Shown piece after piece: positions 8,986 through 18,410 of a stretch of 58,143 bases of DNA. Under the pieces are notes generated by a model. That model worked only from the letters and a program-made list of their open reading frames with translations, was not told the origin of the DNA and did no database searches. The stretch comes from Streptomyces turgidiscabies Car8. Lineage in GTDB: Bacteria; Actinomycetota; Actinomycetes; Streptomycetales; Streptomycetaceae. A program made the translations under genes and the position numbers. Location of the stretch: contig NZ_AEJB01000041.1 of assembly GCF_000331005.1 (NCBI RefSeq), positions 1-58,143 on the forward strand, written 5' to 3'. The stretch's first letter is position 1. Each line of letters opens with the position of its first letter.

Positions 8986-11900
8986 ATGAGAAGACCGCAC
9001 GCCCTACTGTCACGCCGTCGGCGCACGAGATACCTCCTCGTCGCCCTGCTGCTCACCCTCGCCTCCGTCCTCACCGCGCCCCCGGCCGCCGCCGCGCAGA
9101 CCATCGGGTTCCCCACGTTCAGCGGCCCCGCGGTCCCGGCCCCGCCCGTCGCCCAGACCACCGGCGACATGATGAAGGCCATCTACGACGCGGAGAGTTC
9201 CGGCACCGACTTCTGGATGGACCGGCTGCTGGCCCGCACCGGCGACGACCCGGCCGGCCCCTGGCTGATGAGCCGGGGCCGCGCGCTGTTCATGAAGACC
9301 CATGACCCGGCGATACTCGGTTTCGGCGGCCACGTCGCCTACTGGGAGAGCGTCAACGACCAGAACGCCTACAGCATCGCCATCAGCCCGGGCACCTTCA
9401 CCGAGCAGGTCTCCCAGCGCCGGCAGATGCCCAGCCACTGGAACAGCGTGCACACCAGCGGGTCGGTCACGGTGAACCAGACCAAGTTCATCACCGAGAA
9501 CAACGTGGCCGTGACCAACCTGTCGATCAAGAACAACGGCAGCGGCTCGACCACCCTGCAACTGCGGGCGACCTCGCCGTACGCCACCACGGGCACCGGC
9601 AGCGAGCTCACCGGCCAGGCGAGCGCCTACAACAACCTGACCACCCTCCGCCCCCGCATCACCGGCGACGGTTTCACGGTCACCAGCGGTGGCCTCAACC
9701 GCTCGGTGACGATCGCCGCCGGGGCCACGGTGACCGCCAAGGTCGTGATGGGCTTCGTCACCGACGAGATCCCCCAGTCGCTCACCGAGTACAACGCCTA
9801 CGCGGGCTACTCGAACGCGACCGCCTTCGCGACACACGTCAGGGCCTACAACCTGTGGTGGGCGCAGAACGTGCCCTACATCGACGTACCCGAACCGGCG
9901 ATCAAGAAGAGCATCTACTACCGCTGGTGGCTGATGCGCTTCAACAACCTGGACGCCGACATCCCCGGACAGACCTTCCAGTTCCCGACGTCGACCGAGG
10001 GCGTCCTCGGCTACAACAACGCGATCGCGCTGACCCAGCCGATGCACATCGACGACCTGAAGTACCTGCGCAACCCGGCCTACGCGTACGGAGACTGGCT
10101 GAGCGTCGGCCAGACCTCCAAGGGCGGGCGCTTCCTCGACAATCCCGGTGACCCGGAGAACTGGTCCAACAGCTACACGCAGTACATCGCCGAGGCGGCC
10201 TGGAAGAGCTACCAGCTCCACGGCGGCCAGCCGGCCATCGCCGCGAACCTTGCGCGCTACGCGGAGGGCGACGTCAAGGGACAGCTCGCCAACTACGACC
10301 ACGACAACAACAAACTGATCGAGTACGACTGGGGCGCGCTGACCGGCAACGACGCCGACGCGGTCTCGTTCCACTGGAAGCCCGGCAACATGGACCGCGC
10401 CGAGTCCGCCTACCAGTACAGCGGTGCGCTGGCCGCAGCGCAGGCCTACGACGCGATCGGGAACACGGCCAAGGCGAACGAGATGCGGACGCTGGCGACG
10501 CAGATCAAGGACGCCATCGTCAACGTGCTGTGGAATCCGAACCGGCAGCTGTTCGAGCACCGGCTCAAGTCGACGAACGAGTGGGTGCCCTGGAAGGAGA
10601 TCAACAACTACTACCCGTTCTCCGTCGGCGCCGTCCCCAACACGGCGACGTACAAGCAGGCCCTGCGGCTGTTCGACGACCCGGCGCAGTACCCGATCTT
10701 CCCCTTCTACACGGCCAACCAGGTCGACAAGAAGGCGGCGGCCGACGCGGGCGAGCCGGGTTCCAACAACTTCTCCACGATCAACTCCACTGTGCAGTTC
10801 CGGCTGTACTCCTCGGTGCTGCGCAACTACCCCAACTCGTGGATGAACGCCACCGACTACAAGAAGCTCCTGTACTGGAACACCTGGGCGCAGTACGTCG
10901 GCGGCAACACGCAGTGGCCCGACGCCAACGAGTTCTGGGCCGACTGGAACGGCAGCTCGATCAACTACCGCTCCTGGATCCACCACAACATCCTGGGCAG
11001 CAGCAACTGGACGGTGATCGAGGACGTCGCCGGGCTCCGGCCGCGCAACGACGCCAAGGTGGAGCTCTCGCCTATCGACATCGGCTGGAGCCACTTCACC
11101 GTCAACAACCTCCGCTACCGCAACGCCGACCTGTCGATCGTCTGGGACGACCCGGCCGACGGAGTGGTGCGCTACCCGGGTATCCCGGAGGGCTACTCGA
11201 TCTACGTCAACGGCAGCCGGGCCGCCACCGTCAACTCCCTGGTGCCCTTCACCTGGGACCCGGCCACCGGTGACGTCACCACGAGCGGCACGGTCGGCTT
11301 CCACACGGCGGTCGCCGGACTCCAGGCCCCCAACCAGGTGGTCCAGAGCAGCCCCCGGATGGTCGACATGCTCGCCAAGGCCGGCGTCGACCTCACCGCC
11401 GACCTGACCAACCTCGCCACCGGCGCGACGACTTCGGCCTCGTACACCGGGTCGGGCAGCTCGGTCTCGGGCGCTGTCGACGGCTACCCGACGAACGAGC
11501 CGTTCTGGGGCGCCGGCGGCTCCCCCAACGCCCAGGACTGGTACGAGCTGAACTTCGGTGCCGCGCGCACACTGAACGAGGTGCGCCTGTACTTCAAGGA
11601 CAGCCGCCCGGCCAGTACGACCTACCGGGCGCCGTCCGCGTACACCATCCAGTACTACGACGGCAGTTCATGGGTGAACGCGCCGAGCCAGACCAAGACC
11701 CCGACCGCGCCGCGCGCCAACTACAACCTGGTGCAGTTCCCGGCGATCACCGCCCAGCGCGTCCGCGTCCTGGCCACCAACGCCTCCGGCGCCAAGACGG
11801 GCCTGACCGAGGTCAAGGTGTTCAACCGGGGCGGCGTCCAGCCACCGCAGCCACCGGCCAACCAGGCGTCCTCCGCGACCGCGTCCGCGTCGTACACCTC

Positions 11901-12285
11901 CTCCTGGGAGAGCGTCGCCGCGGTGAACGACGGCGTCGACCCGCCCTCGTCGAACGACACGGTCAACCCGCGCTGGGGGACCTGGCCGGAGACGGGCCAG
12001 CAGTGGGCCGAGCTGACCTGGCCGGCCACGAAGACCCTCAACAAGGCCGACGTGTACTTCTTCGACGACGACCAGGGCATCGACATGCCCTCCGCGTGGA
12101 AGCTCCAGTACTGGAACGGCAGCGCCTACGTGGACGTGCCGGGCGCCGGGGCCTACGCGCTGTCGAAGAGCCAGTACAACTCGGTCTCCTTCACCGCCGT
12201 CAACACCACCCGGCTACGGGTGCTGCTCACCAGCACGGGGAGCAGCTCCGTCGGTCTTCTCGAAGTCAAGGCGTACGGACCCTGA
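8986..12285 (+). CDS. Secreted alpha/alpha-toroid glycoside hydrolase with two discoidin domains
   Basis: This large secreted protein of 1099 residues has a Sec-type signal (Arg-rich start, hydrophobic core, cleavage near residue 36). A beta-rich N-terminal region (about 40-280) precedes an alpha/alpha-toroid catalytic region (about 290-720) of the type grouped as MGH1-like or clan GH-G related. Two F5/8 type C (CBM32-like) domains follow at about 808-948 and 958-1099, each starting with an Asn-Ala-Ser/Thr-rich strand and a VDG/NDG motif. The discoidin domains would bind galactose- or arabinose-rich plant polymers. I cannot assign the exact substrate. Neighbours (GH127, GH43) suggest an arabinan or arabinogalactan side chain; GH142 or GH63-like families are alternatives. 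It is followed 14 bp later by the GH43 gene, so the two are co-transcribed. Confidence 0.75.
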   Translation: MRRPHALLSRRRRTRYLLVALLLTLASVLTAPPAAAAQTIGFPTFSGPAVPAPPVAQTTGDMMKAIYDAESSGTDFWMDRLLARTGDDPAGPWLMSRGRALFMKTHDPAILGFGGHVAYWESVNDQNAYSIAISPGTFTEQVSQRRQMPSHWNSVHTSGSVTVNQTKFITENNVAVTNLSIKNNGSGSTTLQLRATSPYATTGTGSELTGQASAYNNLTTLRPRITGDGFTVTSGGLNRSVTIAAGATVTAKVVMGFVTDEIPQSLTEYNAYAGYSNATAFATHVRAYNLWWAQNVPYIDVPEPAIKKSIYYRWWLMRFNNLDADIPGQTFQFPTSTEGVLGYNNAIALTQPMHIDDLKYLRNPAYAYGDWLSVGQTSKGGRFLDNPGDPENWSNSYTQYIAEAAWKSYQLHGGQPAIAANLARYAEGDVKGQLANYDHDNNKLIEYDWGALTGNDADAVSFHWKPGNMDRAESAYQYSGALAAAQAYDAIGNTAKANEMRTLATQIKDAIVNVLWNPNRQLFEHRLKSTNEWVPWKEINNYYPFSVGAVPNTATYKQALRLFDDPAQYPIFPFYTANQVDKKAAADAGEPGSNNFSTINSTVQFRLYSSVLRNYPNSWMNATDYKKLLYWNTWAQYVGGNTQWPDANEFWADWNGSSINYRSWIHHNILGSSNWTVIEDVAGLRPRNDAKVELSPIDIGWSHFTVNNLRYRNADLSIVWDDPADGVVRYPGIPEGYSIYVNGSRAATVNSLVPFTWDPATGDVTTSGTVGFHTAVAGLQAPNQVVQSSPRMVDMLAKAGVDLTADLTNLATGATTSASYTGSGSSVSGAVDGYPTNEPFWGAGGSPNAQDWYELNFGAARTLNEVRLYFKDSRPASTTYRAPSAYTIQYYDGSSWVNAPSQTKTPTAPRANYNLVQFPAITAQRVRVLATNASGAKTGLTEVKVFNRGGVQPPQPPANQASSATASASYTSSWESVAAVNDGVDPPSSNDTVNPRWGTWPETGQQWAELTWPATKTLNKADVYFFDDDQGIDMPSAWKLQYWNGSAYVDVPGAGAYALSKSQYNSVSFTAVNTTRLRVLLTSTGSSSVGLLEVKAYGP

Positions 12286-12299
12286 AGGGATGTGCTCAA

Positions 12300-13799
12300 G
12301 TGACCCGTTCCAGATGTACGGCCGTACTGCTCGCCGTGCTCGCCATGGTGGTCGCCCTCCTGGTGGCGCCGCCGGCGTCCGCCGCCGTCACCTTCAGCTC
12401 CACCGGGGTGAACCAGACCGGCGGCAACTGCCTTGACCTGCCCGGCGGTTCGACGACCAACGCGACCCAGCTGCGGGCGTTCACCTGCGGCTCCGGGGCC
12501 AACCAGAACTTCGGCTACACCCCGGTCGCCGGGACGTCGGACACGTACACGATCACCACACAGTCAGGTCAGTGCGTCGACGTGTTCGGGGCGTCGACGG
12601 CGGACAACGCCACGATCATCCAGTGGCCCTGCCACAGCGGAACGAACCAGCAGTGGCGGCTCGTTCCGGTGACGGTCTCCGGAACCGACAGGACGTTCAA
12701 CCTGGTGTCCGTCAGCTCGGGCAAGTGCGTGACGCCCAGCGGTGGTTCGTCAGCCTCGAACACCAACCTCGTCCAACTCCCGTGCGCCACCGCGAACGGC
12801 AGGGTGTGGCGGCTGCCCGGGTTCACCAGCGGGGGCGGCACCGGCACGCACACGTTCACCAACCCGCTGTCCCAGCACGGGCCCGACCCGTGGCTGACGT
12901 ACTACGACGGCTACTACTACCTCGCCACGACCACCTGGAACTCGACGGTCACGATGCGCAAGGCGAGCACTCTCGCCGGGCTCGCCACGGCCACCGACCA
13001 GGTGATCTTCAACCTGACCCGGCCCAACGGAGCCGGCACCATGTGGGCCCCGGAGTTCCATCTGCTCGACGGCCCCAACGGGAAGCGGTGGTACTTCTAC
13101 TACACGGCCGGACGAGAGCCGTACGACCTGGGCACCCAGCGCATCCATGTGCTGGAGAGCGCCGGCCTGGACCCGATGGGGCCCTACACCTTCAAGGCCG
13201 ACCTGCTCGACCCGACCCAGGACAACACCTGGGAACTCGACCCGGGCATCCTCCAGTTGAACGGCCAGCTGTATCTGCTCGGCACCTTCTACAACGGCTC
13301 GCAGCCCATGTTCATCCGGCCGCTGTCCAACCCGTGGACCGCGAGCGGCACCCGCCGGGTGCTGTCCACCCCGACTCTCAGCTGGGAGACGGTCGGCGGC
13401 GCGGTCAACGAGGGCGCCGAGGTGCTCCAGCGGGGCGGGAAGACGTTCATCGTCTACTCGGCGAGCCACTGCTCCACGCCCGACTACAAGCTGGGGATGC
13501 TGACGTACAACGGAACCGGCGACCCGCTCAACTCCGCCTCCTGGGTCAAGTCGGCCAACCCGGTCTTCCAGCGGTCCAACGCGAACGGTGTGTACGGTCC
13601 CGGCCACAACGGGTTCTTCAAGTCGCCCGACGGAACCGAGGACTGGATCGTCTACCACGCCAACAACTCCGCCTCCGGCGGCTGCGACATGAACCGCACG
13701 ACCAGGGCACAGAAGTTCACCTGGAACGCCGACGGCACACCGAACTTCGGTACGCCGGTGGCGCTCGGCGTCACACTGACCGCGCCTTCGGGCGAGTAA
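12300..13799 (+). CDS. Secreted GH43 glycosidase with N-terminal ricin-type lectin domain
   Basis: The product has 499 residues. A signal peptide (about 1-28) is followed by a ricin-B/CBM13-like domain (about 30-175, with QxW-type repeats such as NQQWRL) and a five-bladed GH43 propeller from about residue 183. Candidate catalytic residues are Asp196 (GPDPW), Asp314 (ELDPG) and Glu371 (NEGAE), matching the family's base, pKa modulator and acid. An alpha-L-arabinofuranosidase or exo-arabinanase is most likely; an exo-beta-1,3-galactanase-like GH43 cannot be excluded by eye. The start is the GTG at 12300, preceded by GAAGGGA. The last 29 bp overlap the 3' end of the convergent phosphatase gene. 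Confidence 0.85.
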   Translation: MTRSRCTAVLLAVLAMVVALLVAPPASAAVTFSSTGVNQTGGNCLDLPGGSTTNATQLRAFTCGSGANQNFGYTPVAGTSDTYTITTQSGQCVDVFGASTADNATIIQWPCHSGTNQQWRLVPVTVSGTDRTFNLVSVSSGKCVTPSGGSSASNTNLVQLPCATANGRVWRLPGFTSGGGTGTHTFTNPLSQHGPDPWLTYYDGYYYLATTTWNSTVTMRKASTLAGLATATDQVIFNLTRPNGAGTMWAPEFHLLDGPNGKRWYFYYTAGREPYDLGTQRIHVLESAGLDPMGPYTFKADLLDPTQDNTWELDPGILQLNGQLYLLGTFYNGSQPMFIRPLSNPWTASGTRRVLSTPTLSWETVGGAVNEGAEVLQRGGKTFIVYSASHCSTPDYKLGMLTYNGTGDPLNSASWVKSANPVFQRSNANGVYGPGHNGFFKSPDGTEDWIVYHANNSASGGCDMNRTTRAQKFTWNADGTPNFGTPVALGVTLTAPSGE

Positions 13800-14976
13800 C
13801 GGCCGCTGCGGACGCCGTAGTTCCGGAGTTGTCCGCTGTTCCGCCCACCGACGGTTCGGGAACCACCACTTCCCGGACCGTCGGTTTGCGGATGAGGAGC
13901 AGCGCCGCGTCGTCGTGCAACCGGCCGCCCACGTGGGCCAGCAGTTCGTCGTGGAGTGCGTCGAGGGTGCGGGCCGGTTCGTCGCCGGCGTGGCGGGCCA
14001 GCCCTTCGTGGAGCGGGTAGAAGGCGCGTCCCCGGTCACGGGCCTCGGTGACGCCGTCGGTGTACAGCAGAAGCTGGTCACCGTCGGTGAAGGGCAGTAC
14101 CTGGAGGTCGGGGGTGTGTCCGGTGAGGGCGCGCAGTCCGAGGGGCGGGGCCGGGTGCGTGGGCTCCACGGTTACGAGGTCGCCCGACGCGGTGACCAGC
14201 AGCGGGGGCGCGTGTCCGCAGTTCACCACCTCCAGGTGTCCGGTCCTCGGATATCCGGCGACGACGGCGGTGACGAAGTCGTCGGCGCCGAGGTTGCGCG
14301 CGAGGCTCCGTTCGATCCGGTCGACGACGGCGAGGAGGTCGGGCTCGTCGTAGGCGGCCTCCCGGAAGACACCGAGCACCAGAGCGGCGGTCCCCACGGC
14401 CGGCAGTCCCTTGCCGCGCACGTCGCCGACGATCAGTCTCACCCCGTACGGCGTGGGTATCAGCGCGTACAGGTCACCGCCGATCCGGGCCTCGGCCGCC
14501 GCCGCGCTGTAGCGGACGGCCACCTGGAAGGGGCCGACCGTCGCCGGTACAGGGCTGAGCAGCGCGTGCTGGGCGGTCTCCGCGACCGACCGGACGGCGT
14601 CGAGGACCCGCTCCCGGCGTTCGCGCAGCGCGCTGGCCAGGCCGCTCGCCAGGGTGACGGCGGCCAGGGCGGACAGTACGGCGGCCAGTTCCCGGGCCGG
14701 TACGCCGCTCAGGTTGCCGAGCGTCGCGGCGAGCGCGCCGCCGAGGAGGCCGACGCAGAGGACACCGCGCGGTCCGTTGGTGGTGGCGGCCAGGGCGGGA
14801 CCGGCGGCGAGCAGCGGCAGCCAGCTCGTGCCGGCTCCGCCGACGAGGTCGCCGAGAACCACTGCGGCGACGACCAGCACGGGCAGGGTGGGCAGCAGGG
14901 CCACACGGTTGCGGAACGCACGTATCCGCCGGTGGCTGCCACCCTGGTGTCGGGCTTGGTGTCGGGCCTGACTCAT
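13771..14976 (-). CDS. Membrane PP2C/SpoIIE-type serine phosphatase
   Basis: This 401-residue protein has a basic N-terminus and about four hydrophobic helices (about 25-140), then a SpoIIE-type phosphatase domain from about residue 170. The motifs IGGDLYAL and VGDVRGKG supply the metal-binding Asp residues seen in RsbU/SpoIIE enzymes. It lacks the PAS, GAF or HATPase domains often fused to these phosphatases in Streptomyces. In the family such proteins dephosphorylate anti-anti-sigma factors, but the partner here is not in the window. The ATG at 14976 was chosen over an upstream in-frame start at 15045 because it opens just before the first membrane segment. Confidence 0.88.
   Translation of the reverse strand: MSQARHQARHQGGSHRRIRAFRNRVALLPTLPVLVVAAVVLGDLVGGAGTSWLPLLAAGPALAATTNGPRGVLCVGLLGGALAATLGNLSGVPARELAAVLSALAAVTLASGLASALRERRERVLDAVRSVAETAQHALLSPVPATVGPFQVAVRYSAAAAEARIGGDLYALIPTPYGVRLIVGDVRGKGLPAVGTAALVLGVFREAAYDEPDLLAVVDRIERSLARNLGADDFVTAVVAGYPRTGHLEVVNCGHAPPLLVTASGDLVTVEPTHPAPPLGLRALTGHTPDLQVLPFTDGDQLLLYTDGVTEARDRGRAFYPLHEGLARHAGDEPARTLDALHDELLAHVGGRLHDDAALLLIRKPTVREVVVPEPSVGGTADNSGTTASAAAVTRPKARSV
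13848..13884 (+). terminator. Terminator-like hairpin for GH43, inside the phosphatase reading frame
   Basis: Positions 13848-13862 pair with 13870-13884 in a 15-bp stem (one G-T wobble) with a 7-nt loop CCACCAC, followed by TTTG. It begins 49 bp after the GH43 stop codon yet lies within the C-terminal coding sequence of the convergent phosphatase. Confidence 0.6.
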
Positions 14977-15085
14977 GTTCCGTCCGCAGTCCTCACCTGT
15001 GTACGGGGATGAGTCCCCGAAATGCCGGTTTCGTCCTGACATCAAGGAAACGCGACCAACCGGGGCGGCAACAAGAAGCGGATTT

Positions 15086-15844
15086 TCAGATAGTGAGCGA
15101 GAGACTCCTGGTCACGCGGTCGGCGACCGGGATCAGCCGCGCCCGGATCTCCGGAAGCCGGGCGAGCCGGTCCGCAGGCATGGAGACGCCGAGTGAGCCG
15201 AGCGTGTCGCCCCGGTAGACGGGGACGGCGACACAGACCGTGCCGAGGGCGTACTCCTCGAGGTCCGTGACGGCCGGGGCCACGGGCGAGGAATCGATAC
15301 GCCGGAGGAGTTCCAGGCGGCTGGTGATCGTCCTCGGGGTGAGGTCGTTGAGGTGGTGGCGGGAGAGGTAGTCCTTACGGGCGCCCTCGTCCAGTTCCCG
15401 CAGCACGGACTTGCCCAGCGCGGTGGCGTGTCCCGCGTCCTCGAACCCCACCCACAGGTCGACACGGGGTGTCCGGGGGCCGTCGACGATCTCGGCGACC
15501 CGGATCTCGCCCTCCTCGTAGAAGGTGAGGTAGGCGGCGGTCGCCAGCTCGTCCCGCAGCGCGGCGAGCGTGGGACGGACCCGGCTGAGCAGCGCCTGCC
15601 CGCCTCCCGTGACCTGCAGGGACCGCACCTTGTCCCCGAGGATGAACCCGCCGTCGGTCAGTTTCCGCAGGTAGCCGTCGTGCACCAGCGTCCGCAGCAG
15701 GTGGTAGGCGGTGGCCAGGGGCAGCCCTGTCTCGCGTGCCAGCTGCTTCGCCGGCGCCCCGTTCTCATGGGCGCCCACCGCCTCCAGGAGACGGAAGGCC
15801 CGCTGGACGGAGGTGATGAGCGTGGGGCCGTCTTGCGCAGCCAT
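15086..15844 (-). CDS. IclR-family transcriptional regulator
   Basis: The protein has 252 residues. An N-terminal winged helix (about 8-70: SVQRAFRLLEAVGAHENGAP, with recognition helix TAYHLLRTLVHDGYL) is followed by an IclR effector-binding domain (about 80-250). IclR proteins bind small acids or sugar-derived metabolites and usually control an adjacent catabolic operon. Here the nearest genes are the phosphatase downstream and a sugar importer 690 bp upstream, so the target is unclear. The start ATG at 15844 opens straight into the winged helix. A 63-bp array of 7-bp repeats lies 65 bp upstream. Confidence 0.9.
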   Translation of the reverse strand: MAAQDGPTLITSVQRAFRLLEAVGAHENGAPAKQLARETGLPLATAYHLLRTLVHDGYLRKLTDGGFILGDKVRSLQVTGGGQALLSRVRPTLAALRDELATAAYLTFYEEGEIRVAEIVDGPRTPRVDLWVGFEDAGHATALGKSVLRELDEGARKDYLSRHHLNDLTPRTITSRLELLRRIDSSPVAPAVTDLEEYALGTVCVAVPVYRGDTLGSLGVSMPADRLARLPEIRARLIPVADRVTRSLSLTI

Positions 15845-16535
15845 GGGACCAGCGTGCGCCCGGCACTCAGCACGGGCAAGGCGTACGGGGCCCTCCGGGC
15901 ACCCGGGAGGTCGCCGGTCGCCGGTCGCCGGTCGCCGGTCGCCGGTCGCCGGTCGCCGGTCGCCGGTCGCCGAGAGGAGCTGAGCATGCGGGGCGAGACC
16001 TGGAGTGCCCTACGCCGTACACGGGCCCGTGCGTCACATCTACCGGTCGGCCCTGATCCCTCAACCGACCAGACCGCCCAGCACACCCGGACGGCGCCCG
16101 CCACCGGCCGACATCGAGCCTTCGGGGCAGTGCCTGAGCCTGCGCGCTGCCCACAGCCCTGTCCGCCACGCGTTCCAACCGGGCCCGACCCCGCCGACCA
16201 CGCCAGGACAGGGACAGCACCGGCCGCCGGGCATCCAGGGCAGAACCTCAGAGCCTGCGCGCCGCACGAGGTCCAGCACTCCGCATGTCGCGGGCGGCTT
16301 CGATCCCCCGCCGGCGCCGGGAACCAGGCAGGCGCCGGACAGCGGTCGGTAGGGGGACAGAGGGTGAGGGGGGCCCGGCGGGCACACGCTGCCGTACGTT
16401 CGTGACCTCGCGTGGCCTTAGCGGCACCGGTCCCCCGCCCGGGGCCGCCGTGGGCCGGGATGGGCCGGGACGGGGCAGTCGCGACGCGCCGGCCGCCCCA
16501 CTCCACCCCGTCTCACCCCTCCCCGCCCCACCGCC
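15845..16535. other. Gene-poor 690-bp stretch
   Basis: Apart from the 7-bp repeat array near its left end I find no reading frame here with a credible start, ribosome-binding site and protein-like composition. The open frames in it are Arg/Pro/Ala-rich, as expected from random GC-rich DNA. It separates the IclR gene from the 3' end of the second importer operon and may be a degraded gene or a rearrangement scar. Confidence 0.6.
15909..15971. repeat. Tandem 7-bp repeat, 9 copies of GGTCGCC
   Basis: Nine exact head-to-tail GGTCGCC units occupy 63 bp upstream of the IclR gene. Because 7 is not a multiple of 3 and no gene spans it, it is not a protein repeat. Such arrays usually vary in copy number by replication slippage. 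Confidence 0.97.
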
Positions 16536-17408
16536 TCACATCTTCGTAGCCCCCGCCGCGAGGTCCCGCAGGAAGTGCCTCGCCCCGAACAGGAAGACGA
16601 TGATCAGCGGGACGACGCTCATCAGCGCGCCGGCCATCACCAGCGAATAGTCGGTGTTGTACAGGGCGTTCAGGTTGGCCAGCGCGACCTGGAGGGTGAC
16701 CTTGTCGGGGTCGATCATGACGACCAGGGGCCAGATGTAGTCGTTCCAGAGGCCGATGAACGTGAAGATGCCGAGGAACGCGAGCGCCGGCCGGAACAGC
16801 GGCAGGGCGATCTGCCAGTACAGGCGGAAGAAGCCCGCGCCGTCGATCCGCCCCGCGTCCAGCAGCTCGTCGGGGAGCGAGTTCTGGGCGTACTGGCGCA
16901 TCCAGAAGATGCCGAAGGCGTTGGCCGCGCCCGGAATGATCAGCGCCTTCAGCGAGCCCGCCCAGCCGAACTCGGCCATGGTGACGAACTGCGGCACCAG
17001 AGAGAGCTGCGCCGGAATCATGTAGGTGAGCAGCAGCGAGCCGAACAACAGCTTCTTCGCCGGGAACTCGTACTTGGCGAAGGCGAACGCGGCCAGCGAG
17101 TCGAAGAACAGCACCAGCGCGGTCCCGAGCACGGAGACGACGACGGTGTTGAACAGCGAGCCGAAGAAGTCGACCGTGTCGAGGACCCGCCCCATGTTGT
17201 CCAGGAGATGCGGGCCCGGGATCAGCTTGGGCGGGTACTGGAAGATGTCCTGGGTGGTGCCGGAGGCCATCACCACCAGCCAGTAGAAGGGGAACAGCGA
17301 GACCAGCACACCGAGCAGCAGTACCGCCCGGACTCCGCCCCGGGTGACTCTGCTGCCGGAGCCGATGGCGAGGCCCGCGTTACCGGTCGATTTCTGGTCA
17401 GCGGCCAT
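16536..17408 (-). CDS. Carbohydrate ABC transporter permease, MalG type (second importer)
   Basis: This 290-residue permease has six predicted helices and the EAA loop (LLDAGRIDGAGFFRLYWQIA). It is the last gene of the second importer operon, and its start overlaps the preceding permease gene by 11 bp (17398-17408), indicating translational coupling. No hydrolase gene accompanies this importer, so the sugar it carries cannot be inferred from its operon. Confidence 0.93.
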   Translation of the reverse strand: MAADQKSTGNAGLAIGSGSRVTRGGVRAVLLLGVLVSLFPFYWLVVMASGTTQDIFQYPPKLIPGPHLLDNMGRVLDTVDFFGSLFNTVVVSVLGTALVLFFDSLAAFAFAKYEFPAKKLLFGSLLLTYMIPAQLSLVPQFVTMAEFGWAGSLKALIIPGAANAFGIFWMRQYAQNSLPDELLDAGRIDGAGFFRLYWQIALPLFRPALAFLGIFTFIGLWNDYIWPLVVMIDPDKVTLQVALANLNALYNTDYSLVMAGALMSVVPLIIVFLFGARHFLRDLAAGATKM

Positions 17409-18408
17409 TGCGGGCTCCCTTGCGGCGCAGTCGGCGGACGATGCCGGCGCGGTCCTCGCTGTCGGAGCCGGAGACCAGCCGCCAGTTGATGACGGTGAAG
17501 ACGGCGATGATCGCGAAGAGGAGCCAGCCCATCGCGGCCCCGTAGCCGAACTGGTGGTCCTTGAACGCCTTCTGCCACAGATAGAGCACGACGGTCATAC
17601 CCTCCTGGCCCGGTCCGCCGATGGTGCCGACGTCGGTCGACTGGAACAGCACCTGGGACTCGGTGAAGATCTGCAGACCGTTGATGGTGGACGTGACGGC
17701 GGCGAAGAGGATGACGGGCCGCAGTTGCGGCACCACGACCCGGAAGAGGGTCTGCCAGCTGTTGGCGCCGTCGACGCGAGCGGCCTCGAAGTGCTCGGTG
17801 GGGATGGCCTGGAGGCCCGCCAGGAAGATCAGCGCGGTGTAGCCGATCCACCGCCAGATGATCATCGCGGAGACCGCCGACTTGATCCCCCACTCGGAGG
17901 ACAGCCAGCCGACACCGTCCAGACCGACCGCCCGGAGAACCGAGTTGGCGAGGCCGGCCTGTGCGAAGACCGAGCCGAAGACGATGGTCATGGCGACCAT
18001 CGAGGTGACGTTGGGGATGAAGTACGCCACCCGCAGCGCACCGGTGAACCGGACCTGCGAGTGCAGCAGGAACGCGAGCACCAGGGCCAGGAACAGCATC
18101 GGGAACGTGGACAGGAACCAGATCTCGAAGGTGTTGAGCACCGAGTGCCAGAACACGGTGTCCTCAAGCAGCCAGCCGTACTGCTTGAGGCCGACGAAAC
18201 GCATGTCCCCGATGCCGTCCCAGTCCTGGAAGGACAGATACAGGGAGAAGACCACCGGGAAGGCGCCGAAGACGGCGAACAGGACGTAGAACGGGGAGAC
18301 GGCGAGCAGCGGCGGAAGGTGGCGTCTGCGTCCGCCGGGGGCGGTGGATCGTGTTCGGCGGACCGATGCCTGCTTGCTGTCGGTCGGCGGGTCGAGAACC
18401 GTGGCCAT
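17398..18408 (-). CDS. Carbohydrate ABC transporter permease, MalF type (second importer)
   Basis: This 336-residue permease starts at the ATG at 18408, two bases after the stop of the binding-protein gene (18411-18413). The frame is open far upstream, but that part is a shadow of the binding-protein gene. A basic cytoplasmic N-terminus (about 1-38) is followed by six predicted helices, with the EAA loop EAARVDGANS and VVVPQLRPV after it. It pairs with the MalG-type permease encoded next. Confidence 0.92.
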   Translation of the reverse strand: MATVLDPPTDSKQASVRRTRSTAPGGRRRHLPPLLAVSPFYVLFAVFGAFPVVFSLYLSFQDWDGIGDMRFVGLKQYGWLLEDTVFWHSVLNTFEIWFLSTFPMLFLALVLAFLLHSQVRFTGALRVAYFIPNVTSMVAMTIVFGSVFAQAGLANSVLRAVGLDGVGWLSSEWGIKSAVSAMIIWRWIGYTALIFLAGLQAIPTEHFEAARVDGANSWQTLFRVVVPQLRPVILFAAVTSTINGLQIFTESQVLFQSTDVGTIGGPGQEGMTVVLYLWQKAFKDHQFGYGAAMGWLLFAIIAVFTVINWRLVSGSDSEDRAGIVRRLRRKGARNGR

Positions 18409-18410
18409 CG

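Noticed and set aside
15909..15971. Regular repeats as a CRISPR array
   Set aside because: The units are 7 bp with no spacers, and no cas genes are near.
15711..16650. Several open frames in the gap between the IclR and permease genes
   Set aside because: They have no credible start or ribosome-binding site and have the composition of random GC-rich sequence.
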